Assembly: GCA_002319915.1 (NCBI GenBank) | Contig: DCFQ01000105.1 | Coordinates: 1 to 7,628, forward strand | Origin: Bacteroidales bacterium UBA1800 | GTDB lineage: Bacteria; Bacteroidota; Bacteroidia; Bacteroidales; VadinHA17 | Direction: 5' to 3' | Length of the DNA stretch: 7,628 nt | In this document: positions 1 to 6,867 of the stretch, piece by piece | How positions within the stretch are numbered: the stretch's first letter is position 1 | How the letters are laid out: each line of letters opens with the position of its first letter | Made by a program: the position numbers and the translations under genes | The notes under the pieces: generated by a model | Seen by the model: only the letters and a program-made list of their open reading frames with translations | What the model was told of the DNA's origin: nothing | Databases searched by the model: none

Positions 1-745
1 TGACTGTCAGTGTGGCTTTCCGCAGATCAGCAGAGAGGTCGGAGGAGACCGAGATCTGGTCGAGCCTGAGCGTTTTTGCCCACTCGAGCCTTACATTGCC
101 CGTAATTCCCACATTAATCAGTTGCGGGTTCCAGTCCCAAAGGAACTGGTACTGCGGTTTCCGCATCCAGTGCCGCTTGTTAAGGATCGTTGCCATACCC
201 TGGTTATAGGCCTCCCCTTCCTTTTCGGCAACACCGTACAATCCGCTCTCTATGCCGACCTGCAGGAGATTCCTGCCTTCCCTCAGCTTGCCCGTAACAT
301 CTATTCTGCATGGTACGAAAGCGGAGCTGTGCTTGCCGACGACTTTCCCGTTAAGTAGGATGATTGAATTAAGGTCGAGCTGGTCAAAGACCAGCCACGC
401 TTTCTGCGACACTGCTTCTGCCGGCACCTCAAACCTCTTCACATAAAGCCAGTATTTTTCGGCTACCCAGCGTGCCTTCAGGGAATTCATACCATAGTTG
501 ATGTCGTCGACCAGCCCGGCTTCTTCCAGGGCTACGTGAAGCTCCTGCGGAACCCGGACATCTATAAAACGGGCCGGATCAAGCTCCGGATCACTGAGGA
601 GGAACGCTTCAACGATGGAAGGTCCGTGCCCTCCTTCATTCCAGGTTACCTGCCATTTGCCCGACAGGTCGAGCGTATTGACTGTCTGGGACCGGGCAAC
701 CGTAATTGCCATAAAAAGGAGAAGTGCGGTCAGGGTAGTTTTCAT
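1..745 (-). CDS. GH2 glycoside hydrolase, beta-mannosidase-like, N-terminal part (runs off the left edge)
   Basis: The open frame starts at the ATG at 745-743 and stays open for 248 codons to the window edge, so the catalytic barrel is missing. Residues 1-19 form a signal peptide ending ITVARS before Gln20, pointing to export. Residues 28-220 look like the GH2 N-terminal sugar-binding jelly roll: LSGKW at 27-31, a YGMNSLKARWV segment at 84-94, YWLYVKRFEVP at 98-108, and the LNGKVVGKH turn at 131-139. The stretch 195-221 (RKPQYQFLWDWNP, then VGITGNVRLE) resembles the R-K-x-Q-Y-x-F-x-W-D-W-G-P segment of beta-mannosidases better than the matching part of beta-galactosidases. The usual Gly after WDW is Asn here. 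Family membership is seen in the sequence; beta-mannosidase activity is inferred, and other GH2 activities remain possible because the acid/base and nucleophile lie outside the window. It follows the lipoprotein gene after 61 bases and is probably co-transcribed with it. Confidence 0.88.
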   Translation of the reverse strand, partial: MKTTLTALLLFMAITVARSQTVNTLDLSGKWQVTWNEGGHGPSIVEAFLLSDPELDPARFIDVRVPQELHVALEEAGLVDDINYGMNSLKARWVAEKYWLYVKRFEVPAEAVSQKAWLVFDQLDLNSIILLNGKVVGKHSSAFVPCRIDVTGKLREGRNLLQVGIESGLYGVAEKEGEAYNQGMATILNKRHWMRKPQYQFLWDWNPQLINVGITGNVRLEWAKTLRLDQISVSSDLSADLRKATLTV

Positions 746-806
746 GGAATTATAAATTAGTTAGATGATTCTGAAGCCGGATTCACTTATATGCTTTCTG
801 CCTGAA

Positions 807-2420
807 TCAGAACAGGATGGTGACCTGCCTGCCTGGTGCCCCGTACAACTCGAGCAATCCTCCCCTGTCCAGGGGCTTCCAGGTCCAGTATGGACCCTCA
901 CGGGGATTTTCTTCCAGCATCTTCCCGTCGACCCGCACAAATGAGGGTTTCCCGGTAAGCCGGAACAGCCCGGAGGAGACGGGATCAAATATTGAATAGG
1001 TGATCGAGTCGCGTGCATAATTAATCCTGCAAACAACCGAACTGGACCTCAGCAGCCTGTTTCTGTCAGCCGGCGCTAGTTCAGGCATGGCAGCCATTGC
1101 CCTCAGGTAATGCCTTACATAGTCGCCGTAGCCGTCAGTGAGCCAGATATCATCCCGGATGTACCGGTTCCTGCCATCAGCAGCCACTGTGTATGTTGCC
1201 CAGTTAAGGGTCCGGATGGCATTTGCCTTATAAGCAGTATCTCCTGAAAGAGCCGTATAAAGCAATTCCGCTGAGGCCTGCCTCGAGGAATGGCTGTTCC
1301 CGGGAACCTTGTAAACCGTTTGCTCGTTCATCACAGTCACCTTGAATTTCTCATATTCATGATTCCCAAGCTCCCTGTAGGTCCAGTCAAAAATACTCCT
1401 GACATCCGCTTTCCATTCAGGGAACAGGTCACGGTGCTCCATGATAAAACAGGCAAAGGTAACCGCATTGGTCTGGGTGTTGCTCCAGCCCGGGATATCC
1501 TCGAAGAACGGGCCCCATTTATTCAGCCTGAGGGGATAGGCTTTCATCCAGTCAAGGAAAATATTGAACGACTTCTCATAGCGGTCGCTGTTGACCTTGT
1601 CGATATACTCAAGCTCCCTGAACAACATCATCGTGCAGACCCAGTCCGAAGTGTAAAGGGCCCGCCTGGTAATTTTCCCGGACTTGTCCCCATCCACCAG
1701 CAGGCCTGTTTCCCCGGTCTTCGCATTCACCCTGAAAGGCAACGGGGACCGCAGGCTGTCGCCTGTTGAAATATGATCCATGAGCGTCGATGCGATCTTT
1801 TCCGCAGCCAGGAGATACTTTTCATCGCCGGTCATCTTGAACATCATTACCAGCTCATACCCGAAGTTCCCTGCTTTATCGGGCTGGGTGATGCCTTTGC
1901 CGTTTCTCATATCCCCGTCGTACCGGCCCGAATGGATGACCGTGTTGTAAGGATACGGCACGGTTGGCCAGTTATCGGCCGGACCAGACAATGAGCGTTC
2001 AAGGTAAGTATCCGCCAGGTACTTCATGTTCTCAAGCACCTCTGAATTCCCCGTATAAGCGTAAAGCTGTCTCCAGGATGAGAGCGCCATGCTGATCTGA
2101 TCGCCCCCGAGCCCGCGCATATCATGATCAGGCTTCCATACCTGGTGGTTCATGAAGTATCTGAGCCCGTTGGAATCCACGCCCATTTTGTTCCAGAAAT
2201 CCCATACAAGCATAAGGACCGTATCGTACGATCTCCCCTTGTCAGCTGAGAACCAGGGAAGTATCGAGCCATCGTCCTTGTTTATCCTTACAGGATGATA
2301 CTGAATTGTGTCGCTTGTGAGAACCGTGTCGGCAGAGGTGATCAGGGCAGAATGCTTCACGGTGCAGGAGCTTGCCATTGCAATAGCAGCTCCGCAGATC
2401 AGGTAAAGAAGGATCTTCAT
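807..2420 (-). CDS. Exported lipoprotein with a probable alpha/alpha-toroid glycosidase or lyase fold, family not identified
   Basis: This is a 537-residue protein. I chose the ATG at 2420 over an in-frame ATG at 2438 because only the shorter form starts with a standard signal (MKILLYLICG...) leading to a lipobox, MASSC, with Cys19 as lipidation site, and because a -7-like element lies just upstream of 2438. No acidic surface-export signal follows Cys19, so periplasmic anchoring is a fair guess. Residues 65-450 are repeating amphipathic helices with Trp/Tyr-rich turns, typical of six-hairpin toroid glycosidases and lyases: WDFWNKMG (73-80), a loop with HDMRGLGGDQ (99-108), GNFGYELVMMFKMTGDEKY (184-202), FEDIPGWSNTQTNAV (306-320), NSHSSRQASAELL (375-387) and DIWLTDGYGDYVRHYL (424-439). 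Conserved-looking Asp/His/Arg/Trp in these loops could form an active site. Residues 470-537 look like a small C-terminal beta domain. I cannot place it in a named CAZy family. It is first in a minus-strand unit with the GH2 gene and diverges from the rhamnosidase. Confidence 0.85.
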   Translation of the reverse strand: MKILLYLICGAAIAMASSCTVKHSALITSADTVLTSDTIQYHPVRINKDDGSILPWFSADKGRSYDTVLMLVWDFWNKMGVDSNGLRYFMNHQVWKPDHDMRGLGGDQISMALSSWRQLYAYTGNSEVLENMKYLADTYLERSLSGPADNWPTVPYPYNTVIHSGRYDGDMRNGKGITQPDKAGNFGYELVMMFKMTGDEKYLLAAEKIASTLMDHISTGDSLRSPLPFRVNAKTGETGLLVDGDKSGKITRRALYTSDWVCTMMLFRELEYIDKVNSDRYEKSFNIFLDWMKAYPLRLNKWGPFFEDIPGWSNTQTNAVTFACFIMEHRDLFPEWKADVRSIFDWTYRELGNHEYEKFKVTVMNEQTVYKVPGNSHSSRQASAELLYTALSGDTAYKANAIRTLNWATYTVAADGRNRYIRDDIWLTDGYGDYVRHYLRAMAAMPELAPADRNRLLRSSSVVCRINYARDSITYSIFDPVSSGLFRLTGKPSFVRVDGKMLEENPREGPYWTWKPLDRGGLLELYGAPGRQVTILF

Positions 2421-2440
2421 GGCAGGTAATGTTATCATAT

Positions 2441-2448
2441 CAAATTTA
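2441..2448 (-). promoter_or_regulatory. Candidate Bacteroidota-type -7 element (TAAATTTG) for the lipoprotein-GH2 unit
   Basis: On the minus strand this octamer matches the Bacteroidota -7 consensus TAnnTTTG exactly. It ends 20 bases before the lipoprotein ATG at 2420, which would give a short leader and places the alternative ATG at 2438 at or before the expected transcription start. No good TTTG lies about 20 bases upstream; only a weak TTATG is present near 2468-2472. The match is short, so chance is possible. Confidence 0.4.
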
Positions 2449-2450
2449 AT

Positions 2451-2464
2451 AATGAATTTTCATT
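2451..2464. repeat. 14-bp perfect dyad (AATGAA-TT-TTCATT), possible operator
   Basis: Two 6-bp arms, 2451-2456 and 2459-2464, are exact reverse complements with a 2-base centre. The dyad sits immediately upstream of the candidate minus-strand -7 element, between it and the -33 position, where a DNA-binding regulator could act. A/T-rich dyads of this length arise easily by chance, so function is only a suggestion. Confidence 0.3.
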
Positions 2465-2558
2465 TTTCATAACCTGGATGATTTATGAGAAAGCACTCGT
2501 AAACCAGGGTCTTCATAAAGTAAAAAGATGTAAATTAGAGCATACCAACTTAAAAAAA

Positions 2559-4964
2559 ATGCATACAAAGAGTGCCATTCTGATCTTCCTTGTTTCCTGG
2601 TCGTTATTGTCCGCCCAGACTGCCATACTACTGCCGGCAGGCAGGATAAATCCCGCCCTCCTGAACGATCACTGGGCAGCATCATGGATCACATGTCCTT
2701 CCGGATCGGTCCTTGATTACGGGGTGTACCATTTCAGGAAATCTTTCCGGCTGGCTGATAAACCCGGGGAGTTCATAATCCATGTTTCGGCAGACAACCG
2801 CTACCGGCTCTTTGTCAACGGAACCCCCGTCTGCTACGGTCCGGAAAGAGGGGATCTTGTCCACTGGTTCTATGAAAGCGTCGATATAGCTCCCTGGCTT
2901 GTCCAGGGAGACAACCTGCTTGCAGTTCTTGTCTGGAATGCAGGGGAATTCAAGCCATGGGCCCAGATCTCCATCCAGACCGGGCTGATCGTCCAGGGAA
3001 ACACAAAAAAGGAAGAGATAGTAAACACCGGCAGTACGTGGAAGGTCCTTAAGGACCCCGCCTATTCCCCTGCTCCTGCCAGTTCAAAAGAGACCTCCGG
3101 GGAGTTTGTGGTGGTCGGCCCCTGCGACAGGGTAGATGCCGGGTCGTACCCCTGGGGATGGGAGAAGAGAGGTTTTGACGACGGCGGCTGGCTGGCACCG
3201 AAAATCATCGATGTAGGTCATCCCTACGGCGCAGGAACCGATATAAGGTGGGTTTTAACGCCAAGGAGGATTCCTTTCATGGAGATCTCGGGCCAGAGGT
3301 TCCAAAAGATAAGGCTAACAGAGAACTGCACTGTTCCTGAAGGTTTCACTGAAGGCAAAACGACTTTCACAATCGGGGCCAACAAGAAAGTGAAGCTCCT
3401 TTTTGACCAGGGGGTCCTGACAACCGGGTATCCCCTCCTCACAGTTTCAAAGGGGAAAGGCGCCACGATCATGATTTCATATGCGGAATCCCTGTTCGGT
3501 AAGAACGGGGAGAAAGGGAACCGCAATGAAGTCGCCGGGAAAAAATTTATCGGCTATGCTGATTTCTTCCTCCCCGACGGTTCAAATGAGAGAACTTTCA
3601 GGCCGTTGTGGTTCAGGACCTGGAGATACCTGCAGTTGGAAATCACAACCGGGTCGGCTCCCCTGGAGATCAACGATTTCAAAAGTGAGTTTGCCGCATA
3701 CCCGCTTGCTGAGAACGGTTCGTTCGATTCGGACAACGAACTGCTGAAGCAGATCTGGAACACCGGGTGGAGGACCGCAAGGCTCTGTGCCAATGAGACT
3801 TACTTTGACTGCCCCTATTACGAGCAGCTTCAGTATATTGGCGACACCCGTATCCAGGCGCTTATCTCGCTCTATGTCTCTGGCGATGACAGGCTTGTGA
3901 GGAACGCCCTCATGCAATTCGACGAATCGAGGATATACGAAGGCATTACCCACAGCCGCTTCCCCACTTCGCTTTCACAGTTCATACCGCCGTTTTCCCT
4001 CTACTGGGTCGACATGGTAAATGATTACTGGATGCTCAGGGACGACCCTGAGTTCACAAGACAGTTCCTGCCTGGCATAAGCCAGGTGCTTCAGTGGTAC
4101 ACCCGGCTTATAGATAAGTCAACGGGAATCCTTGGGCCGGTCCCTTACTGGAACTTTGTAGACTGGGCAAAGGAATGGCCCTGGTCAGCGCAGAAAAGGG
4201 TCGGAGGCGTACCTCCCGGCGGACAGGAAGGAGGATCCTCCGTGTTGTCGATGCAGCTGGCATATGCACTCGACAAGGCAGCCGAATTATTCAGCTATTA
4301 CGGCCTTAAGGACAAGGCTTCTGAATACAGGTCTGAAGCGGATAAACTGAAAAAGGCAGTTTACAGCCAATGCTTCGATAGCTCCCGCGGGTACATCGGG
4401 GATACTCCCGGCAGGTCAAGCTTCAGCATGCACGCACAGATCTTCGCGGTGCTTACAAATACGATCCCTGAAGGAGAGCAGAAGATGTTCACTGAGAAGT
4501 TCATGAACGACAATTCCCTGGTTCAGCCTACGATGTACTTCAGGGCATATCTTGCGCAGGCGCTTAAAAAGACTGGACTTGCCGGCAGATATGCAGAAGC
4601 CCTTGGCCTCTGGGAAGAAATGCTGAATAAGGGCCTCACAACATTTGCCGAGAACCCTGATCCGGCACGTTCCGACTGCCATGCCTGGAGCGCAAGCCCG
4701 AACTACGACATGCTTGCGACCATTGCAGGAATAAGGCCGGCTGAACCGGGATTCAAATCAGTCGCAATCGAGCCTGCATTGGGAAAGCTTAAATTCATAA
4801 AAGGAAAGCTTCCCCATCCTGCCGGAACAATCACCTTCGATCTGAAGAGAGAAGGGGAGAATGGGCTCAGGGGGGAAATCACCCTGCCTGACGGCCTTAC
4901 AGGCACCATTACCTGGAACGGCGCCTCCAGACCTCTCAGGGGAACTACCAGCATAAGCTTTTAA
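2559..4964 (+). CDS. GH78 alpha-L-rhamnosidase, secreted
   Basis: This 801-residue protein is predicted to hydrolyse terminal alpha-L-rhamnose from glycans or glycosides. The frame is open from 2478, but the ATG at 2559 is the likely start: it follows an A-run and begins a signal peptide (MHTKSAILIFLVSWSLLSA before Gln20). Residues about 37-145 form a jelly-roll N-terminal domain of the rhamnosidase N type (DHWAASWI at 37-44; FVNGTPVCYGPERGD). Residues about 250-385 form a second beta-rich domain containing the PLWFRTWRYLQLE segment. The alpha/alpha toroid catalytic domain spans about 390-725. Its signature is DCPYYEQLQYIGD at 417-429: Asp417, Glu422 and Asp429 have the same spacing as the conserved acidic residues of characterised GH78 enzymes, Glu422 being the expected general acid. 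Glu698 in TTFAE is a candidate general base, followed by the family-like CHAWSASP at 707-714. A C-terminal beta domain closes the protein. It precedes the GH140-type gene by 62 bases, likely in one operon. Confidence 0.93.
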   Translation: MHTKSAILIFLVSWSLLSAQTAILLPAGRINPALLNDHWAASWITCPSGSVLDYGVYHFRKSFRLADKPGEFIIHVSADNRYRLFVNGTPVCYGPERGDLVHWFYESVDIAPWLVQGDNLLAVLVWNAGEFKPWAQISIQTGLIVQGNTKKEEIVNTGSTWKVLKDPAYSPAPASSKETSGEFVVVGPCDRVDAGSYPWGWEKRGFDDGGWLAPKIIDVGHPYGAGTDIRWVLTPRRIPFMEISGQRFQKIRLTENCTVPEGFTEGKTTFTIGANKKVKLLFDQGVLTTGYPLLTVSKGKGATIMISYAESLFGKNGEKGNRNEVAGKKFIGYADFFLPDGSNERTFRPLWFRTWRYLQLEITTGSAPLEINDFKSEFAAYPLAENGSFDSDNELLKQIWNTGWRTARLCANETYFDCPYYEQLQYIGDTRIQALISLYVSGDDRLVRNALMQFDESRIYEGITHSRFPTSLSQFIPPFSLYWVDMVNDYWMLRDDPEFTRQFLPGISQVLQWYTRLIDKSTGILGPVPYWNFVDWAKEWPWSAQKRVGGVPPGGQEGGSSVLSMQLAYALDKAAELFSYYGLKDKASEYRSEADKLKKAVYSQCFDSSRGYIGDTPGRSSFSMHAQIFAVLTNTIPEGEQKMFTEKFMNDNSLVQPTMYFRAYLAQALKKTGLAGRYAEALGLWEEMLNKGLTTFAENPDPARSDCHAWSASPNYDMLATIAGIRPAEPGFKSVAIEPALGKLKFIKGKLPHPAGTITFDLKREGENGLRGEITLPDGLTGTITWNGASRPLRGTTSISF

Positions 4965-5026
4965 TCCGGCTGAAAGAATAAAAAGAAGACAGGATCAATA
5001 TTCTGAATCATAAACTGATATCCGAA

Positions 5027-6442
5027 ATGAAGCAATTCCTGAACCTTACCATTGTTATTTTATTAACAACACATATTGCTTTTAACCAGGAGCACCCGTG
5101 GCAGGGAAAGTCAGCCGAGTTTTCCCATGGCAGGCTGAAGGTCTCTGAAAACAAAAGGTTCCTCGAATTCAGCGACGGAACTCCATTCTTTTACCTTGGG
5201 GACACGGGATGGGAGCTTTTTCACAGGCTTAGCAAGGCAGATGCTGAAAAATACCTTGAGAACCGCAGGGCGAAAGGATTTACGGTGATCCAGGCTGTTG
5301 TGCTTGCCGAGTTTGACGGTCTCAATACCCCGAATGTCGAGGGGAACAAGCCACTGTATGGCAATGATCCGCTCAAACCGAATGAAGCATATTTTCAGCA
5401 TGTTGACTGGGTCATCAGGAAAGCAGCTGAAAAGGGGATTTTTATCGGCCTCCTTCCGACCTGGGGCGATAAAATCGACAAGCAGTGGGGGACCGGGCCG
5501 GTGATCTTCAACAAGGGGAATGCGGGCGCTTACGGAAAATGGATAGGCAGCCGGTACAGGGAGTTCCCGAACATCATCTGGATAATAGGCGGGGACCGCC
5601 CTGGCGGAGGGGATAATTTCCCTGTGTGGACTGCACTTGCCGAAGGAATAAAGTCAGCGGACAGCAACCATTTAATGACTTTTCACCCGTCGGGAGAGTC
5701 AAGTTCTTCCGACTGGTTCCAGGAAAGCAGCTGGCTCGACTTCAATATGTGCCAGACCGGGCATTCACAAAGAAGCTACTCAATATACAAAACACTGATA
5801 GTCAGGGACTATAACCTGACCCCTGTTAAGCCATGCTTTGACGGGGAGCCGAGGTATGAGGATCATCCCGTAGGGTGGAATCCGGATGTGCTCGGATGGT
5901 TCAACGATGGGGATATCCGGCAGTCGCTCTACTGGAACCTGTTCAGCGGGGCATTCGGTCATACCTACGGATGCCACCCGGTGTGGCAGATGAAGACCCC
6001 CGAACGGGAACCGATCAGCTATGCCCGCCATAACTGGTATGAGGCTGTCGATTTTCCCGGGGCGTTCGACCTGATCCACGCGCGCAGGCTGATGGAATCG
6101 AGGCCCTTCACTTCCAGGGTGCCTGACCAGTCACTGATAGTGCCATCGTACTATCCTGAAACCGACTATGTTACGGCTACCCGCGGTGATGGTTATGCAT
6201 TTGTTTACTTTCCCACTGGATGGCCGGCTGAAATAATCCTCGACAAGATCGGCGCTGACACAATAAGGGTATCGTGGTTTGATCCAAGGACAGGGGAAAT
6301 AAGTTCCTCCGGGTTGATCCCAGGGCACGGGACAAAGAAGTTCGTTCCTCCTTCCGGCGGCAGGGGGAATGACTGGGTCCTGATCCTCGACGACGCTTCC
6401 AGGGGCTTCAAGGACCCCGATTACTCCCACCGGCCGGAATAG
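5027..6442 (+). CDS. GH140-type (DUF4038) glycoside hydrolase, apiosidase-like, secreted
   Basis: This is a 471-residue protein with a signal peptide at residues 1-20 (hydrophobic TIVILLTTHIAF, then Asn-Gln). Residues about 30-370 form a beta/alpha barrel of the DUF4038 type. Marks are FLEFSDGTPFFYLGDTGWEL early in the domain and a segment on strand 1-2 with RRAKGFTVIQ. Further on come IIWIIGGDRPGGG with Asp190, and CFDGEPRYEDHP with Glu274. In GH140, whose founding enzyme BT1012 removes apiose from rhamnogalacturonan-II, an Asp and a Glu on equivalent strands are the catalytic acid/base and nucleophile. Asp190 and Glu274 are the obvious counterparts here. Residues about 385-460 form a C-terminal beta-sandwich of the kind annotated as putative collagen-binding, with DPRTGEISSSG. 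Fold and catalytic residues are well supported. Apiose specificity is inferred, because DUF4038 proteins are diverse and many are untested. It is downstream of the rhamnosidase and probably co-transcribed. Confidence 0.9.
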   Translation: MKQFLNLTIVILLTTHIAFNQEHPWQGKSAEFSHGRLKVSENKRFLEFSDGTPFFYLGDTGWELFHRLSKADAEKYLENRRAKGFTVIQAVVLAEFDGLNTPNVEGNKPLYGNDPLKPNEAYFQHVDWVIRKAAEKGIFIGLLPTWGDKIDKQWGTGPVIFNKGNAGAYGKWIGSRYREFPNIIWIIGGDRPGGGDNFPVWTALAEGIKSADSNHLMTFHPSGESSSSDWFQESSWLDFNMCQTGHSQRSYSIYKTLIVRDYNLTPVKPCFDGEPRYEDHPVGWNPDVLGWFNDGDIRQSLYWNLFSGAFGHTYGCHPVWQMKTPEREPISYARHNWYEAVDFPGAFDLIHARRLMESRPFTSRVPDQSLIVPSYYPETDYVTATRGDGYAFVYFPTGWPAEIILDKIGADTIRVSWFDPRTGEISSSGLIPGHGTKKFVPPSGGRGNDWVLILDDASRGFKDPDYSHRPE

Positions 6443-6628
6443 TGGCTTTTCACTATCAACTGGCCCCGGGATGGCAGCCGGATCGTTGTTCTCGGCATAC
6501 TGAAATTTTACTTTTGTCATATTAAACAGGCCGTTTGTCAAAATAATCATTGCATGGGACAATATCAAATTTTGCCTTGTCAGATCATCAGAAACACCTG
6601 GATTCCTGACCATTGCGTAATACATCAC
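6443..6628 (-). other. Possible small minus-strand coding remnant, doubtful
   Basis: A GTG at 6628-6626, followed at once by an ATG, opens 62 codons outside the GH140-type gene, then continues antisense through it to a stop at 6131. The non-overlapping part has protein-like composition (for example LILSHAMIILTNGLFNMTKV) and ordinary codon choice. It lacks a ribosome binding site, has in-frame stops just upstream, and matches no family I know. It may be chance or the tail of a decayed gene. Confidence 0.15.
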
Positions 6629-6780
6629 TTACCCCGGAAGCGCCAACTCCGGAAAAGCCCGTAAATTTTATCCACATTTTGACGAATGAACCAAAATCTG
6701 TGACCAATGTTTAATATTCAGTGACGGATGTCAATTTTTGATAGATTAACAACAGCGAACATATTGTCTTAATAACATAA

Positions 6781-6867
6781 ATGGCTTTACGGCACTTGAT
6801 CACTTATGTCTTATTTCTTAATTTTATGACCTCAGTGGGTCAATCCGGGAGATGGAAAGAACTGTAA
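6781..6867 (+). pseudogene. Orphan signal-peptide-like mini-ORF (28 codons)
   Basis: An ATG at 6781, preceded by an A/T-rich stretch, opens a 28-residue frame beginning MALRHLITYVLFLNFMTSVG and ending SGRWKEL before a TAA at 6865-6867. A basic start, a hydrophobic core and a small residue before Gln21 are the normal plan of a Bacteroidota signal peptide, yet no mature protein follows. It overlaps the first five codons of the methyltransferase-like gene in another frame. I read it as the 5' remnant of a lost secreted-protein gene, with chance or a leader peptide as alternatives. Confidence 0.3.
6795..6826 (+). promoter_or_regulatory. Weak candidate promoter for the methyltransferase-like gene
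   Basis: A TTG at 6795-6797 is followed after 21 bases by TAATTTTA at 6819-6826, a one-mismatch version of the Bacteroidota -7 motif, 25 bases before the ATG at 6852. The site lies inside the signal-peptide-like mini-ORF, so at most one of the two is likely to be functional as described. Confidence 0.25.

Larger units (their letters stand above)
2421..2558. promoter_or_regulatory. Divergent intergenic region between the lipoprotein unit and the rhamnosidase unit
   Basis: This 138-bp A/T-rich spacer separates two head-to-head transcription units, so both promoters, and any shared operator, should lie here. It contains an exact TAnnTTTG match on the minus strand (2441-2448), a one-mismatch TAAATTAG on the plus strand (2531-2538, 21 bases before the rhamnosidase ATG), and a perfect dyad at 2451-2464. 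The stretch directly before the rhamnosidase start is an A-run without a Shine-Dalgarno sequence, as is common in Bacteroidota. Promoter assignment rests on motif matching only. Confidence 0.6.
6443..6851. other. 409-base stretch without a firm gene
   Basis: I see no tRNA, rRNA or strong terminator here. It is more A/T-rich than the flanking glycosidase genes. It contains a minus-strand reading frame covering 6628-6443 that runs on antisense into the GH140-type gene, and a 28-codon plus-strand frame (6781-6867) that encodes a signal-peptide-like sequence. Two weak promoter-like motifs lie toward its right end. It could be the scar of a lost gene between the glycosidase operon and the methyltransferase-like gene. 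Confidence 0.6.

Noticed and set aside
1290..1769. Plus-strand 159-codon open frame
   Set aside because: It is entirely antisense to the toroid lipoprotein gene, has no export signal or domain, and its composition (Pro/Arg-rich, HRADP-type strings) is that of a shadow frame.
2421..2438. Longer start for the lipoprotein at 2438
   Set aside because: It adds six residues before a complete lipoprotein signal, and the candidate -7 element is too close for a transcript to include it.
2478..2558. Longer start for the rhamnosidase at 2478
   Set aside because: The added 27 residues are basic and would bury the signal peptide; the ATG at 2559 directly precedes a standard signal peptide and follows an A-run.
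3582..3953. Minus-strand 123-codon open frame
   Set aside because: It is antisense to the catalytic domain of the rhamnosidase, which has clear family motifs on the plus strand.
6439..6456. Hairpin ATAGTG-GCTTTT-CACTAT at the end of the GH140-type gene as a terminator
   Set aside because: The stem is only 6 bp, A/T-rich, includes the stop codon and is not followed by a T-run.
6634..6652. Inverted repeat CCGGA/TCCGG in the 6443-6851 spacer
   Set aside because: A 5-bp stem with a 9-base loop and no T-run on the plus strand is within chance expectation.
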